Source: Vespa crabro
Lineage: Eukaryota > Arthropoda > Insecta > Hymenoptera > Vespidae
DNA length: 64,000 bases
Direction: 5' to 3'
NCBI RefSeq assembly: GCF_910589235.1
Contig: NC_060972.1
Span: 3,904,899-3,968,898, forward strand
Below the pieces are notes generated by a model, which was not told the origin of the DNA, made no database searches, and worked only from the letters and a program-made list of their open reading frames with translations. The translations under genes and the position numbers were made by a program. Below are positions 1 through 12,796 of this stretch, in pieces. Position 1 is the first letter of the stretch. Each line of letters starts with the position of its first letter.

Positions 1-339
1 AAAAAGAGGAAAGAAGAACGAGGGAGAAGAATAAAAAATCGGTCGACTCAATCTGACGGATGGGGTAAGTCCATGCGGACAAAGGCTTTATTGTGCCTTC
101 CATTTTATAAGGTTTCTCAAGAAGACTCTCCTTTGTGCGAAAATTGGGGGTTTATACGTGGCACGGAAATCGCGGAGGCGGAAAGGGATAGCGAAACGGG
201 TTTCTCTCGTCCGTAAGAATATAAAAAACTGATCTTTCCATGGTTCTGATCTTTGAGAGAACCCAACGCTATAGCTGGTACATCTTTTTATATTGATTGT
301 GTAAAAAAAAAAAAAAAAAAAAAAAAGCTATGCGCGTTT

Positions 340-440
340 TCCCTCTTCTTCTTCTTCTTCTTCTTTTTCTTCTTCTTCCTCTTCTTCTTTTGCTTCTTCT
401 TTTGCTTCTTCTTTTGCTTCTTCTTTTTCCTCTTTTCCTC
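340..440. repeat. Polypyrimidine (CTT/CTTTT)-rich tract
   Basis: About 100 bases of nearly pure pyrimidine, built from TTC and TTTTGC-type units, follow a 25-base poly(A) run. Both strands give artificial open frames (Lys/Arg-rich or Phe-rich) that are not genes. Confidence 0.85.
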
Positions 441-2002
441 ATGCATACGTATAGCATTTGATCTCAGTATCAATATTGAAAAATAAGATTAAATACTTTT
501 TTTTTTTTTTTTTTTTTTGTTTATTTCTTCCATCCCCAGAAACTTTTCTATATGTAAAAAAAAAAATTAAAAAGAAGAAAAAGAAAAAGCAATGAAAATA
601 TAGTCTATGTAAAAGATAATAATTATAAAATTTATATGAAAACGATTGAATGATAATTGATTAAAACCTCATTTCTTTTAATTGTTCCAAATTAATGACT
701 TAATTTTTAAGAATTATGAATTAAGTGATAAAGATTTAATTTAGATGAAAATAAAAAAACATATAGAAAGATAAATCGATCAATATTTGGATCGATTGAG
801 ATTGGATATCACGTCAATATTTTCAAATAGAGCCGATTAACCAAAAGAAATCAGATCAGATTTCGTCATTCGATTCCTCGAGGAAGTTTGATTGAAAAAG
901 GGGGAAATTTTTGAATCCTTTCCTTTGTAAATTTCACATAAAGGCTGTCGCCTTTACCACCGTCGTTACACCATCCTGGTTACCACCCTCATGTCATTTC
1001 GTGGCCGATGAAGTTTCCATTGAAACGGAGTCGGCAGGTAACGTAAGAATTTCCAGAAAACGGGGATCTATGCCGACAGAAGGGAGGGATCCAGATCGAA
1101 GTTCTTTAAGGGTTCACGGCTTTTCAAGATCCTAACTCTCACACTGGACCTTCGAGTCCTTACCCAACCTCCATGGATAAGAATATCTTGGCGGCAAAAA
1201 GAGGAAGAACTTAAAAAAAAAAAAAAAAAAAAAAAAAGAAAAAAGTAGAAGGAATAAGAAAAAAAAAATCAGATTTTTCTCACGGTAGATGGAAACCAAC
1301 ATGTAAGTAGATTCCCAGATCTTTTTTTTAAGCTTCTCTAATTGTCAATCCACGTCGAAAAATTTTCTACGAAGTCTTATTTAAAATTAAAACCAATACA
1401 AATTTTCAATTGTTCAGACACATATATATATATATATACGTAATTAAAATGTTAAAAACGAAAGAACTAGTATCGTTATTGTATTCTCAGATTTAATTCT
1501 ATCTTCGAATGGTCAATTTGTCTTTAAAAATCATTTGCTAACGTCCAATCGAAATTTTGAAACAATGCTAATTCCCGATCGTTCATATTATCATTCATCA
1601 TATATGCATGATAGAAAAATATCCTCCTATAAAAATGAAACTCTATTTAAACATATCGAAAGTTTAATACGAATTATGATTTATTTAATCCATCCTGAAT
1701 GCTTAACCGTCATCGTCGCAACTTTAAGAATGACTTTAGAGATATAAACCCCCACAAAAGCAAAGATAGGAGCACTCAAAACGTAAAGAACCTTTCGTAC
1801 CTTAGTCGAACCCCATAAACTACCATCTCTCTCTCTCTCTTTCTTTCTGCGACGAATTTGTAACATTTTATTAAAAGGATACCATCATCAATGTCACCTG
1901 AAAACGATTCATGCATTCATCTTTGTGCTACTTTGTGAACGAATCAACTATTTTTAATGGCTCAACCATTTTGTCTCTCTTTCTCTATCTGAAGAGAGAA
2001 AG

Positions 2003-2007
<5 letters not shown>

Positions 2008-2038
<31 letters not shown>
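2008..2038. repeat. (GA)n microsatellite
   Basis: About 15 uninterrupted GA units, preceded by a degenerate GAAA/GA tract. Confidence 0.9.
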
Positions 2039-2039
<1 letters not shown>

Positions 2040-3674
2040 AGCCGGTTTTATATTTCTAACGGTCGTATTCATTCCTCGGAGATTTATGTATCATGGACGA
2101 ATAAAAAAGAAAAAAGAAAAAGCGAATGAAAATAAAAAAGAAACTTTTACGACGGTGTTACGCTACAAAGTTGCTTCTTTCATAGATCGAGCACGAATTC
2201 GCGAGATCAAAAGGGATACTTAAAAGTATCGTAACGTTTAAGAACGATGATATAGGATTGGTAGTTATCAAGTCAGTTCAATTTCCAGCCATTACTTTCT
2301 ATGTACCCAAGAATACATTAGTAAATTTATCAAAGTGTTAACCAGGTGCAAGATACTAGTATACGATCATCTTATGAAAGGGCTTGTCAGTTATTGTGAT
2401 TAGATTACGTTTACATTTTAGTAAGGCAAATTTCTTTTTTCTTTCTCTTTTCTTTTCTTCGGTTTTTTTTTTTATATTTTTTTTTTTTTTTTTTACAATA
2501 GAAAGTCAATAATTAATTGAAAAAGAGAAACGTGAAAAGTTGTATAATAAAGATATTATATTATTTATATCCTTCAAAATAATTAATAGAGAAAATTGTT
2601 AGATTTTAAAAAGTCCTGACACATATATATCTATTATGCAATTCATTTATATTAATAAATATCTTCTCTCATTGATTGTTTTTGTAAAAAACTATTGTAA
2701 CATTTTCAATGTCATTTATTAATCAATATTAATTCTTTCGTGTTATTCTTTTCTTTTCTTTACGTCCTTATAGAACGAATCACGTGAATTGCGAATTTCC
2801 CATAAAAATTAGAAAAGTGAAAAATAATGTATAAAAAAAACTATTATTATATATCTTTTAATAGTAATCCTATAAATATAAAGAGAAATAGAGAGAATAT
2901 TATATGAATTTCAGAAGATGTTTGACGTTTATTAAGCAATATGCTCGTATTAAAAGATACGTTCTATCATTTTCTTTCCTTCGAATATCCCTTGAATATT
3001 TCATATATTCCCTTCGACATAAATTTCATTCATATAAATCCGAGCCATGACATAGATCTCCTTACGAAAGAATTAAAAGGGCTCGTCGAATAATTAGATT
3101 ATGATATCGAGCGCATAAAAATATAACGAAGGAGAGAAAGAAAAGAAAAGAAAAAGAAGAAAAGAAAGAAAGAAAGAAAGAAAAAAAAATATATAAAGAA
3201 GAACGAATCGAAAAGTAAGCGCGGGTGTGGTAGTAGTGGAAGTATCTCGAAGATAGAGGATTTATAAGTGCGGCGACTTATTTGGCAGGATTGTTTACGG
3301 TCCAGGAAACAGTTTGTCGGAGGACATTCGCTTCCTTTTTCGCGATATAATTGCAGATTCTTCGCGTCGAGCGTTCACAGAGGTACAGGTAGGGCGGTCC
3401 TTTTTTGCGATCCTACGCTTTCGTTCTCCCTTCTTCGTCCTTTGTAAGAAGAAACTCGACTCGAAAAGGAGAGAATATTTAACTTTGTCTCTTTCTACCT
3501 TGAGACTCTTTTTCTTACCGCAGTTTATCACACCCCCTTCCTTTTTTACCGATCGAGCGTGCGGGACTACTACTCTACCTCCTTTGCCAAGAGCTCGATC
3601 TCTTTTACGGTAGTAGTAACAAGAGCAGCCTCAGATCTCGAGTGTCCTGATTTTTTATGTACCCCTTTCTACCA

Positions 3675-3676
<2 letters not shown>

Positions 3677-3733
<57 letters not shown>
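3677..3733. repeat. (CT)n microsatellite
   Basis: About 28 CT units, followed by a short (TTCG)n run. It lies just downstream of a GC-richer island at 3215-3620. Confidence 0.9.
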
Positions 3734-3736
<3 letters not shown>

Positions 3737-5503
3737 CGTTCGTTCGTTGGTAGCAGGACAAAGCTCGAAAAAATATATGGACAGGCCCTTGGAAACTGCC
3801 TTACGTTAATGGTCCATTGTCGAGGATCCTCTGATCATAAAGAGAGAGAGAGAGACCATTTCGTCCAAGACTCTCGAAAACTCGAATATCGAAAAAGAAA
3901 AGATATTTCCAAACCGATTATACTTTGCTTCACGATCTCGATATTTATTATCTTCTATATGTATATGAATGTATTCGTATGTTGTTCGATGTTCTTCGTG
4001 TTATTTAATGAATAATCGAATAAAATATCAGGATCGAGGATATAGATAGAATATATCGAATAAATCATTCGATTTGAAAGAGAATCGAACTTTGAATGAT
4101 CTAGCGAATGTACGTACTTACTTACTACCGTAAAAACATTCTTCTACTTTGACTCAAACTCTCGAGGGACGTCGAATAAGCAACGAGAAGTTGCTGAAGT
4201 GTCTTGACCATAACAGCTACGTTTACTGACTGACAAGTAGTTATGTCCGCAAGAAATTCTTCCCAAGAGATTCGAATCTTAATCTGAAGAGAGAAAGAGA
4301 AAGAGAAAGAAAGAGAGAGAGAGAGAGAGGATAAAGCAATAAATTTGCCACGACGACCCAATAGCCGTGAAACTCGTTCGCATAAAATTCTTAACTTTTT
4401 TCTTATTACTTTTCTCTGTGTCCGCGCATGATATATAACAAATGATGATATTTAAAAAGTGATGCGAACAAACGTAAAACTTCGTAAGGTAAAAAAGATA
4501 AGCTTAAATAATTTAATCTTTTCATTAATATACAAATTTCTATTCTTATACTCTTTATCAATCAGTAGTTATCGGACAGTAGTTTAGCGGTCAGTTATGT
4601 AAACAATAACAAAAGTTTGACCGACTTTTTATAGATGACGAACAATCAGTCTACTGTTGAATCTCAAAATACACGGATTTTTTTATTAACTCTGACAATT
4701 ATCGAATTAGTTCTCTTTTATATTTCGACAAGGATTTAGAATAGGGTCTTCAGATGCAGCAACCTCCACGTGGTGAGACCTGGGTCGATAATATTTGCGA
4801 TAATCGAAATCTAAATCCAGATTATATAATGCAAATACTATCGGGCGAATGGCTGCATATTTCACTGCATTTTCAAAATCTTTTCTTTTTAATTTCAATT
4901 AAACATTAATGTACTTAAAGTTTACTTTAAGTTATATATCGATAAATAAAAGCATTAAGTATGATGGAATTATAAAATGATTTCTTCGAAAAATGCACTA
5001 AAACATTTTTATTTCTTTATTATTACTATTTGTTCTTATTTATTTTCCAAAAAAAAAAAAAAAAAAAAAAAAAAAATAGTCATATTATATTCAAAAATTT
5101 CTATCATATATTAATTCGATTATTAGATTACGCAGTACAGTTTTTTAAATTACATTATTTATATACCGACGTAACAAGCTCATAATGGGGACAATTTTTC
5201 ATTATTACACTTGTAATTCATATTTTGCCTATACTTATCGTAATATCACATGTACACGAATGTACACAATGTATACAAATCGCGTAGTATTGGAGTATTT
5301 ATCGACTTTATCGATGGATACTTCGTTATCATTATCGATAATATAGAATTATGTTTTTATCGTTTGAAATCTGTAATATCGACACAAGTGTCGGTAATAA
5401 CAATTATACAACAATGGCTGCTCATAACAGAAAAGATAGCTGGTAGGTTGTATCAACACATGTGTTTAAAAATTATTAAAATAAAAATTGAATAATTTTA
5501 ACA

Positions 5504-6988
5504 ATGGAAAAACATATGAAGCATCTACAGCAAGATAATACAAATTCAGTATTAATAGGCATACTAACGGCAGTTTTGGCCATCGTAATAACTTTAGGTA
5601 ATTAAAAGTAAAATTTATAAATTAGCCTAACCATATGCCATAAACAGAATTTAATTTATTTTTATATATTCTCATCTCTTTTATATAAAAATGTCACAGA
5701 AAATGATATTGTTATATTTAACTTTATTGTTCATATAGATATGAACACTCATTCAATTTGATATTTCAATTCATTTTGTCAATTAAACAATTGACATGAT
5801 TCTTTTAAAACATGTCGATTATTATACAAAATTATTTATATCATTAATATTAACTTTTAGTAATTTAAATTATTTAAAATAAATCAATATATTATTGAAA
5901 ATATATTATTGTAATGATATTCAAGGTATTATTCTTGAGTGCATAATGATATAATAAATATATTTTGAGTATAATTTAATTAAATAACTAAATGTGATTA
6001 TATTTTTCCTTTTTGATTTGATTTCATTCTCATTTAATTTTTAATATAATAATTCCATTTATTTTTCATTTAATTTTGTCTAATGATCAAGTTCATATAT
6101 TTTTAAATTTTATCAAAAGTAATATAATTTCATCTTTATCAATAGTACTATATGCTATATGGCGTAAAAGAAGATCTGTTGGTCAGAATATTATATTGAC
6201 TGGACTTAGTGATGCTGGAAAAACGTTGATATATGCACGTTTGCTTTGTTCCAAATTCATTCTAACTCATACATCTGTTAAGGAAAATATAGGAGATATA
6301 AATATCAATAATGTAAGTATTCATATATTTTTCACATATTTAGCAATAGGATATATAAATTGAAAAGCAGTTTCAAACATAAAGATTAATAACTTTTACT
6401 TATTTTTGTTTCAGAATACTTTAAAGATCGTGGATATACCTGGAGATGAACGTTTACGTTACAAATTTTTTGATAAATATAAAATATCTGCGAAAGGAAT
6501 TGTTTTTGTCATTGATTCTGTTACGTTTCAAAAAAATATTAGGGATGTGGCAGAGTAAGTATCAAGAGTACTATATGTAAATCTGAATATTTTAAAGATG
6601 AATTAACATAAATATTTCATAGAATAATCTATAAATTATGTTTTTATTTAGGTATTTATACAACTTATTGTCAGATATAGATGGACACAAAAAATTGCCA
6701 ATATTAATATTATGCAATAAACAAGATCAAACAATGGCTAAAGGTTGTATTGTGATAAAATCATTATTAGAAAAAGAATTAAATCTTTTAAGATTAACTA
6801 AAACTAATCAACTGGAAGCTACGGATGCGACATCCTCAAATGTCTTTCTTGGAAAATCTAACAAAGATTTTGAATTCAATCATCTCAATTCAAAAGTAGA
6901 ATTTGCAGAATCAAGTGCCTTTATCAAAGATCCTGAAACCCCTGCTCAAATGGAAGCATTGGATGCATGGTTACAAAATGTTATGTGA
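5504..6988 (+). CDS. SRPRB: Signal recognition particle receptor subunit beta
   Basis: Small GTPase anchored in the ER membrane. It tethers the SRP receptor alpha subunit and so helps dock ribosome-SRP complexes at the translocon. Exons read as 5504-5597, 6146-6312, 6415-6554 and 6652-6988, phase-consistent, 245 aa, close to the usual SRPRB length. An N-terminal transmembrane segment (residues about 15-40, SVLIGILTAVLAIVITL and onward) is followed by the P-loop GLSDAGKT, a G3 region VDIPGDERLR and the G4 motif CNKQD. The C-terminus has the family's QMEALDAWL type of ending. The start ATG at 5504 is in an AACAATGG context directly before the membrane anchor. The first intron splits the anchor. 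A likely poly(A) signal AATAAA lies at 7160. Arf-like GTPases share the G motifs but lack this N-terminal anchor. Confidence 0.93.
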
Positions 6989-7532
6989 ATATCCTATGTA
7001 TACATCTTTTTTTAATATATAAATTATTTGTTTGTAACTGCTTTTTTTTTATTAACTTGTTATACATATCAAATATTTTTTTATTCATAGAAACTGATCC
7101 TACATTTAATTAACTCATTATCCATAACTTTATTACAATAATCCATTATAAAAATAACAAATAAAAATATTTATAGTTTTCTTTTTAAAAAAAAATGATA
7201 ATAACACTGATAAAGCAAGCTAGTGTTATTCAAAAGGTTTAAATAAAAAGGTAATAAAACATTTATAACTGAAGAACAATTTTGAGCCATTCAAATACTT
7301 TCTAACCTGTCATGAAAAATCAAGTGACTTTGAAAATTATAAAGATTTGTAAAAATTATATTAGAATGATGAAAAATCTAAATTCATAAATATTAATATT
7401 AATATTCTAAAAATTAATTTTCTATTAATTTTCTATATATAATTAATACTCTAAAAATGTAGTCCTATGCTTTGAGTAAATAAAATAGTAATAAAAATGA
7501 CCTTTATATGTACATACTATGTTATATATGTG

Positions 7533-7584
<52 letters not shown>

Positions 7585-8048
7585 AAATATAATATCGAAA
7601 TTATGTACTCGCTAATACAAAAAAATAAAATATACTATAATTTTTCGAGATTACGTTTTAATATTAATAAAATTGACGAGTAATACAAAAATACTCATTA
7701 CTCTTTAAGAAATATTTGAAAGTATTCTTCTTTACCCTGGTATCATTTCGCACGTAATACGGTCCTGTATTTACTTAGATAACGAGTAAAAGACAAACAT
7801 TAACCTTGACTACATACGAATTATTTAAATAGTTACGATGAAAAGATATCAAGAATAATAACGTGATGGAAGTAATAATAAGATACTTGTAATATAGTAT
7901 AACAAATTCATTCCACTAGAAAGGTTTATTTTTGTAGAATTTATCAATCTCGGTCAGCTTATCGATTGGAACATTAAGTAACGAGAATATTTATCAGTAC
8001 ATGCATAAAAGCATTATCATTGAAGTGTTAAAAAAAACAATACAGACC
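6989..8048. other. SRPRB 3' region and PNPO promoter region
   Basis: This carries the SRPRB 3'UTR with AATAAA at 7160, then AT-rich sequence with a (TA)n/(CA)n microsatellite at about 7530-7582, and the upstream region of PNPO. No additional coding exon was found. Confidence 0.6.
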
Positions 8049-9214
8049 ATGTCGGGTATATCACATAATGTAATAGGAGGTATATTTATTAATTGTTTAG
8101 AATTATTATAATCTCTAATTATGATACTTCCTATTAAATCATATACTTTTATCATCGATAACTGATAGATTTTTTTTTTTAAATAGTTTTATATATTAAT
8201 AGTTTAATAAAGATTATTCATTATTTCATTATAATAATGAATGTGTTTTAGATATGCGAATGAAATACAAAAATAGAAGTGAAACCTTTATAGAAGAAAA
8301 TTTGGTAAGTAAAGAACCAATAGGACAATTCAAAGCATGGTTTGATGAAGCATGCGAATCACCACATATACTTGAACCAAATGCGGTATTTCTTGGAACA
8401 GCAACTAAGTAATTTAATTCTTAGATATATGAAACATTAGTAATGCAGTATATAATAAATTAATCATTATTTCAGAGATGGCATTCCGTCTGTAAGAACA
8501 GTATTATTAAAACATTTTGATATGGAAGGTTTCAAATTTTATACAAATTATAATAGCAGAAAGGGTAAAGAAATAGTGAGTTTACATGCTTCTATTATTT
8601 TCTATTATTATAATATAGATAATTAAAATCGTATTTATTTGATTCTTAGGAACAAAATCCCAATGTTGCAATGACTTTCTATTGGGAACCATTACACCGA
8701 GCTGTATGATATACAATTTATACATTTCTAAATAAAAATATTAATTTAACATTATTGATTTATACATATTGTAGGTACGTATAGAGGGAACTATTGAAAA
8801 AACTTCAGCTAATGATTCCGATGAATATTTTAATAGTCGACCATTTCCAAGTAAGATAGGATCTATGTCCAGTAAACAAAGTACTGTCATTGCTAACAGA
8901 CATACTCTTATTGTGAGAGAAAGGGAATTACTTGCTCAATATACGGAAGATGATATTAAAAGACCAGATTGGTGGTAATGCATTTACAAATTTTCTCTAT
9001 TTATCTTCTTGTATAGTTATATACAATCAATTAATCGATTTTTTCTAGGGGTGGTTATTTAGTTAAACCAAAATCAGTTGAGTTTTGGCAAGGACAAAGC
9101 GATCGTTTGCACGATAGAATTCGTTTCAGACGACCAATTTCAGGAGAAAAGATAGATAATATTTTTGTTCATACAGGTGAGAATGGATGGGTTTATGAAA
9201 GATTATCACCTTAA
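8049..9214 (+). CDS. PNPO: Pyridoxamine/pyridoxine 5'-phosphate oxidase
   Basis: FMN-dependent oxidase that converts pyridoxine or pyridoxamine 5'-phosphate to pyridoxal 5'-phosphate, the vitamin B6 cofactor. Six exons: 8049-8079, 8252-8408, 8476-8575, 8650-8703, 8775-8974 and 9049-9214, phase-consistent, 235 aa. Family blocks appear in order: the FKAWFDEACESP substrate-side helix, EPNAVFLGTATKDGIPSVR, VLLKHFDMEGFKFYTNYNSR with the RKGKE turn, FYWEPLHRAVRIEGT, SRPFPSKIGSMSSKQS, RPDWWGGYLVKP, and the C-terminal signature EFWQGQSDRLHDRIRFRRP. The last segment carries the conserved active-site and FMN-binding region. The first coding exon is only 31 nt and depends on the ATG at 8049. An upstream alternative start cannot be excluded, but the length matches the family. 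It is tail-to-tail with METTL18, about 200 bp apart. Confidence 0.95.
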
Positions 9215-9413
9215 TAATTATAACATGGCATTGCAATTTTTCTTCCAATGTTATTAATTTTATTAGATTGAATTTACATTCCTTTTATTTCCAAGATAGC
9301 TTTAATATTTCTCTTTGTAGACCTAAAATATATAATTGTATTATATTACTATATTATTTATAAGAAGAAAAAAGATTATTATAATTATTAGTAAAATATA
9401 TATTTTTAAACAA

Positions 9414-10604
9414 TTAATGAAAACCTTTTGAATTCCTCCAAACCACTTCAGTGTTGAACAGTTCATCCTTCTTTACAATAGTTTCAAATTGGCGCATTCC
9501 TCCTCCTACACCAAAGTAATATGTCTTTGCAGCTATGAGTCTAAAAGAATTATTTAGTTGATATCAATCATTTAAAACTTATAAAAATTGTCAATTATTA
9601 TTTTTACCCAATGCCATTTGGTTTCAATTTCTTCTTAAAGACTTCATATAATTTTCTATGATTTTCAGGATTATATATGGTTTCACTGGTAAAAATGAAG
9701 TCATATTTTTGATCCTCATTTTTACTATCTTTTTCAAAAAGCATCGTAAATGATGCCCAATCTCCACAATAAAATTCACACTTCTCCAATGTTTTTTGCT
9801 TGTCTTTGAAATTTAAAAAAACATTTGGTATAGTAACCGATGTAATTACTTCTGCATTCTGCAAAAATCTTTTAATATTATACACATCATTTTAAATATT
9901 TTATATCATAAGAAAAGAAGAGAAATAATAAAATTATACAAACATAATCTTGAAAATGGACGAGGGCACCATTCAAGAGTGATATTAATCCAATAATTCC
10001 AACACCGCAACCTAAATCTAGCACCAGCTTAGTTTCGAATTTTATATTTTCTTGAATTATATATTCAACTAAATCGTAAGTACATTCCCATATCTTCAAA
10101 CCACCTTGACATTTTGCAATAATTATTTGCAATAAGTATTATATAATTTTTTAAAATTATAACTTAATTATATATACCTTCATATTTTGCAGGTATAAGA
10201 TCGGAATGCTGTGATTCTGCTTCGATTATATTTACAGAATTATTTCCTATTAAGTTGCATAATACTTTGTCAGAACGGATTAATTTGAATTTAATTTCAT
10301 CAAAGATTTTAGTTTCTAAATATTCATCGGGTTCATAATTTCGATTATAATCAAATGGTGCTACTTCTATTCTAGATGCATTTATCCAAGTAAGAACAGA
10401 TTTTTCTTTATTAGTATTATTTTCTACAAAATATAATATATTATAAAAATTTAAATTATAGCGCCAATGAAAATAGCGGCGATTATTGAAATAGTATTAT
10501 AACCTCAAACATATCAAAGTTATATATTTTTTTATAAATATTATAAAATGAAATTAATGAATACCTTTAACATCATTTTTTTCTGAGAATCCAAATTTGA
10601 ACAT
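9414..10604 (-). CDS. METTL18: METTL18-type protein-histidine N-methyltransferase
   Basis: SAM-dependent methyltransferase of the METTL18/Hpm1 family. In yeast and mammals these methylate a histidine of ribosomal protein uL3 (RPL3). Exons in transcript order: 10604-10565, 10423-10178, 10104-9944, 9858-9608 and 9540-9414, phase-consistent, 274 aa. The N-terminus is the short Phe-rich start MFKFGFSE. The family block YEGGLKIWECTYDLVEYI precedes SAM motif I, VLDLGCGVGIIGL, then HFQDY, TIPNV, an FxxxSETIYN block and the C-terminal AAKTYYFGVGGGMRQFE signature specific to this family. The YEGG and FGVGGG blocks distinguish it from METTL21/22 relatives. Its start lies about 440 bp from that of the DMAC1-like gene on the other strand, so they probably share a bidirectional promoter. 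Confidence 0.92.
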
Positions 10605-11045
10605 CTTATCTTTTTTATTATTATTTACTCATAAATCTTTATTAAAAAGTTTTTTTATACATACTATAAAGTTAAGTAATAACAGATGATTCTCAACATT
10701 TTCTTACTAGCATTTTTATAAATTAAAACAATATAAATCTTATATATTAATTAGAATTAATTTAATATCATTTAATATTTATTGTATCGATAATTTATAA
10801 TTATTATATTGTGAAATTAATTTGAAAGAATATGACCAATCATAGATATGATTCACACTTAATCGTGAAAATTAGATTCATGAAAACGATATTTTCGATA
10901 TATCGAAAGTTGTCAAACATAACATAACCTATTGTAACACACTTCTGACATTACTCATTTATAACAATTTAGATTTATTTAGTATTAAAATCATAAGCAT
11001 TTGGTAAAAAAGTAATATTTGTTTTAAACTAATGTTTTATAAAAA
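10605..11045. promoter_or_regulatory. Probable bidirectional promoter, METTL18 / DMAC1-like
   Basis: A 441-bp gap separates two divergent start codons. It is very AT-rich and includes the string AACATAACCTA at 10921-10931. The same 11-mer occurs at 21170-21180 in the other divergent promoter of this window. That both genes fire from this gap is inferred from layout. Confidence 0.55.
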
Positions 11046-11417
11046 ATGTCAAGCACAATTAACAGTGTAATAACTAATAGAGATCGAGATTGTTTGGCTT
11101 GCAGAATTATTAGTGGTGGTGGTCTGATTGGATCAGGCATTTACGTTTATTATCATTCAAAGAAATTACAAAAACCTAAAGGAAAAACAGTAATGTATAC
11201 TATTGCAAGTGGTATGTGTATTTCATTAATTATCAAATTAATATTTTCTTTTTCGCAAGTTTTATATTATCAATCAATTTTGCGCATATTTTAATTATCG
11301 AAAATTTGAGGTTATCTTATTACTAACTTATTTGTTTTACTTTCAGCACTGGTTTTATTGGGGACTGCTAGAATAATGGATTTACCACCGTTTCGAAATC
11401 AATTTAATCATAGATAA
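11046..11417 (+). CDS. DMAC1/TMEM261-like small mitochondrial membrane protein
   Basis: Two exons, 11046-11211 and 11347-11417, join in phase 1 to give 78 aa. The first exon has a Cys-x-x-Cys block (DCLACRIISGGGLIGSGIYVY), in which a CxxCR motif runs straight into a glycine-rich transmembrane segment. A second hydrophobic segment (VMYTIASALVLLGTARI) follows. This CxxCR-(S)G-G-(L/M)(I/M)G-G-YVY layout is that of DMAC1 (formerly TMEM261), an inner-membrane factor for assembling the distal membrane arm of complex I. The family assignment rests on this short block, so the function is inference. The ATG at 11046 is the first in frame. Without the splice, the reading frame continues to a stop at 11294 inside the intron. 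Confidence 0.68.
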
Positions 11418-12796
11418 TGGATAAATATTTAAATATATAAGATAAAATATTAAAACTATGAACAGATTATAATATTGTTCATGTAACATACACAAAATGC
11501 TACTTATTTTCCTACTTTAGTATATTAACGTATTTACTTTACATAAAATTATAATACATTCTAGAACAAAGACCTATTAAGATTTAACAATGAAAATGAA
11601 TAAAAAACATTGAAATATTTCCTTCAACTTGTTTAAATTTTATTGTTGTCAACATAGGGAGATACATCAATGTGCAATAATCTTATATAGTGCTTTATTT
11701 AGTTGAGAAGAAAATTAAATAAACACATTTATGAAAACATCAATTTTAATGTCATGGGAGAATATACCATTTGATTCAGTAGAAGGATTTTTTTTTCAAG
11801 TTTTCTTATTTTTTTTTCTTTTTTTTTTTTACTTTTTCTTTTTTTGAATAATTTGTCTTCGATAACATTATTTGTATAAAACTTTTCTAATCGAACGGGA
11901 CAATTACAATGATTTTTATCATGACTTCTTCTCTGGAGTTCTTTCACACAACATACGATTGAAAAAAGAACTTTGCTTATGATCAGGGTTGTGTCTGATC
12001 ATTTCAAAGAATTGGAATGAATACTGACGAGTTTACTAAATTATACCCCTATATACCATGCAATCCTACAATTGAGACGTGTTATAACAATTTTCAAAAG
12101 AACTAAATAAAAAAAATTCTGAAACTATTGTAAAACATATTGAGAGATTTGAGTGTTTAGAACCTTTATAAAAAGGATAATATCAGGTATGTTTTTTCTT
12201 TCATTTATAAAATATTTTGCTGGTGAAAAAAGTCCAGAAAGATTTCACGTAATTTTATTCCCAAACAAATAAGTGAAAATAAAATGTTTATTAATAAAAT
12301 ATAACATTTTGTTTTCTGACTTATTCTTCTATACCTGATATTATCATTTTTAGTACTATGCGCAACTATTCTCTTTTCTTTTTCTTTTTTTTTTTTTTTT
12401 AACATGAATTTCTTAAGTATATATCTTATACACGTCTCAACTTTCATGAGAAAAAGAAAAACAAAAAAAAAATACGATGAGCAACGATACATTATTATCG
12501 TAAAAAATAAAATTTACTTTTTTTTTTCTCTTTCTTCCTATCAATCACAGATATGTACAGAGATACTCTCTGTACGTAAAAATTAAAAGTAACGAAATGT
12601 TCATCGCTAGAACTACAAAACAAAGAAAGATGTATGTTTGGCCAGATAAATAATAATAAATGTTCCGTACACTCTCTGGTATTAACATAGAATGAACTTT
12701 TTCTAATGACAAAAATTAAGGTTTAATTGTACGTAAAACTAAAATGTTTCGATAGTCGATCGTTCAATACCATGTAAGAAAATAGATTTAGTCCGA
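11418..12796. other. Convergent 3' flanks of DMAC1-like gene and DDX5
   Basis: This holds AT-rich 3' sequence with poly(T)/poly(A) tracts (11789-11845, 12378-12400). Part of it must be the DDX5 3'UTR (minus strand). The small Lys-rich open frames are low-complexity artefacts, and I see nothing else. Confidence 0.5.

Larger units (their letters stand above)
1..5503. other. Gene-poor left flank, no recognised coding gene
   Basis: I see no conserved protein in these 5.5 kb. The stretch holds poly(A) (about 302-326), a CTT-rich pyrimidine tract (about 340-440), several poly(A/T) runs, and (GA)n and (CT)n microsatellites. Three patches are less AT-rich than their surroundings: about 40-250, 850-1190 and 3215-3620. 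Each contains GT-type splice donor candidates, for example after 70, near 1036 and near 3380. They could be 5' untranslated exons or promoters of a gene extending beyond the window, but nothing links them to a protein. The short open frames here are either low-complexity or lack any family resemblance. Confidence 0.5.

Noticed and set aside
253..486. Overlapping Phe-rich and Lys/Arg-rich open frames
   Set aside because: They are translations of a poly(A) plus CTT-rich tract, present on both strands and with no family resemblance.
911..1135. 74-aa plus-strand open frame in a GC-richer patch
   Set aside because: It starts at a non-ATG codon, shows no recognisable domain and has no splice context. 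Kept only as a possible untranslated or regulatory island.
4707..4898. 63-aa minus-strand frame with a protein-like composition (YNLDLDFDYRKYY)
   Set aside because: It matches no family I recognise, and no flanking exon could be joined convincingly.
7530..7582. Possible Z-DNA or regulatory (CA)n/(TA)n element
   Set aside because: It is an ordinary microsatellite; similar ones occur throughout the window.
12404..12586. Small Lys/Ser-rich frames between the DMAC1-like gene and DDX5
   Set aside because: They are driven by poly(A)/poly(T) tracts within the expected 3'UTRs.
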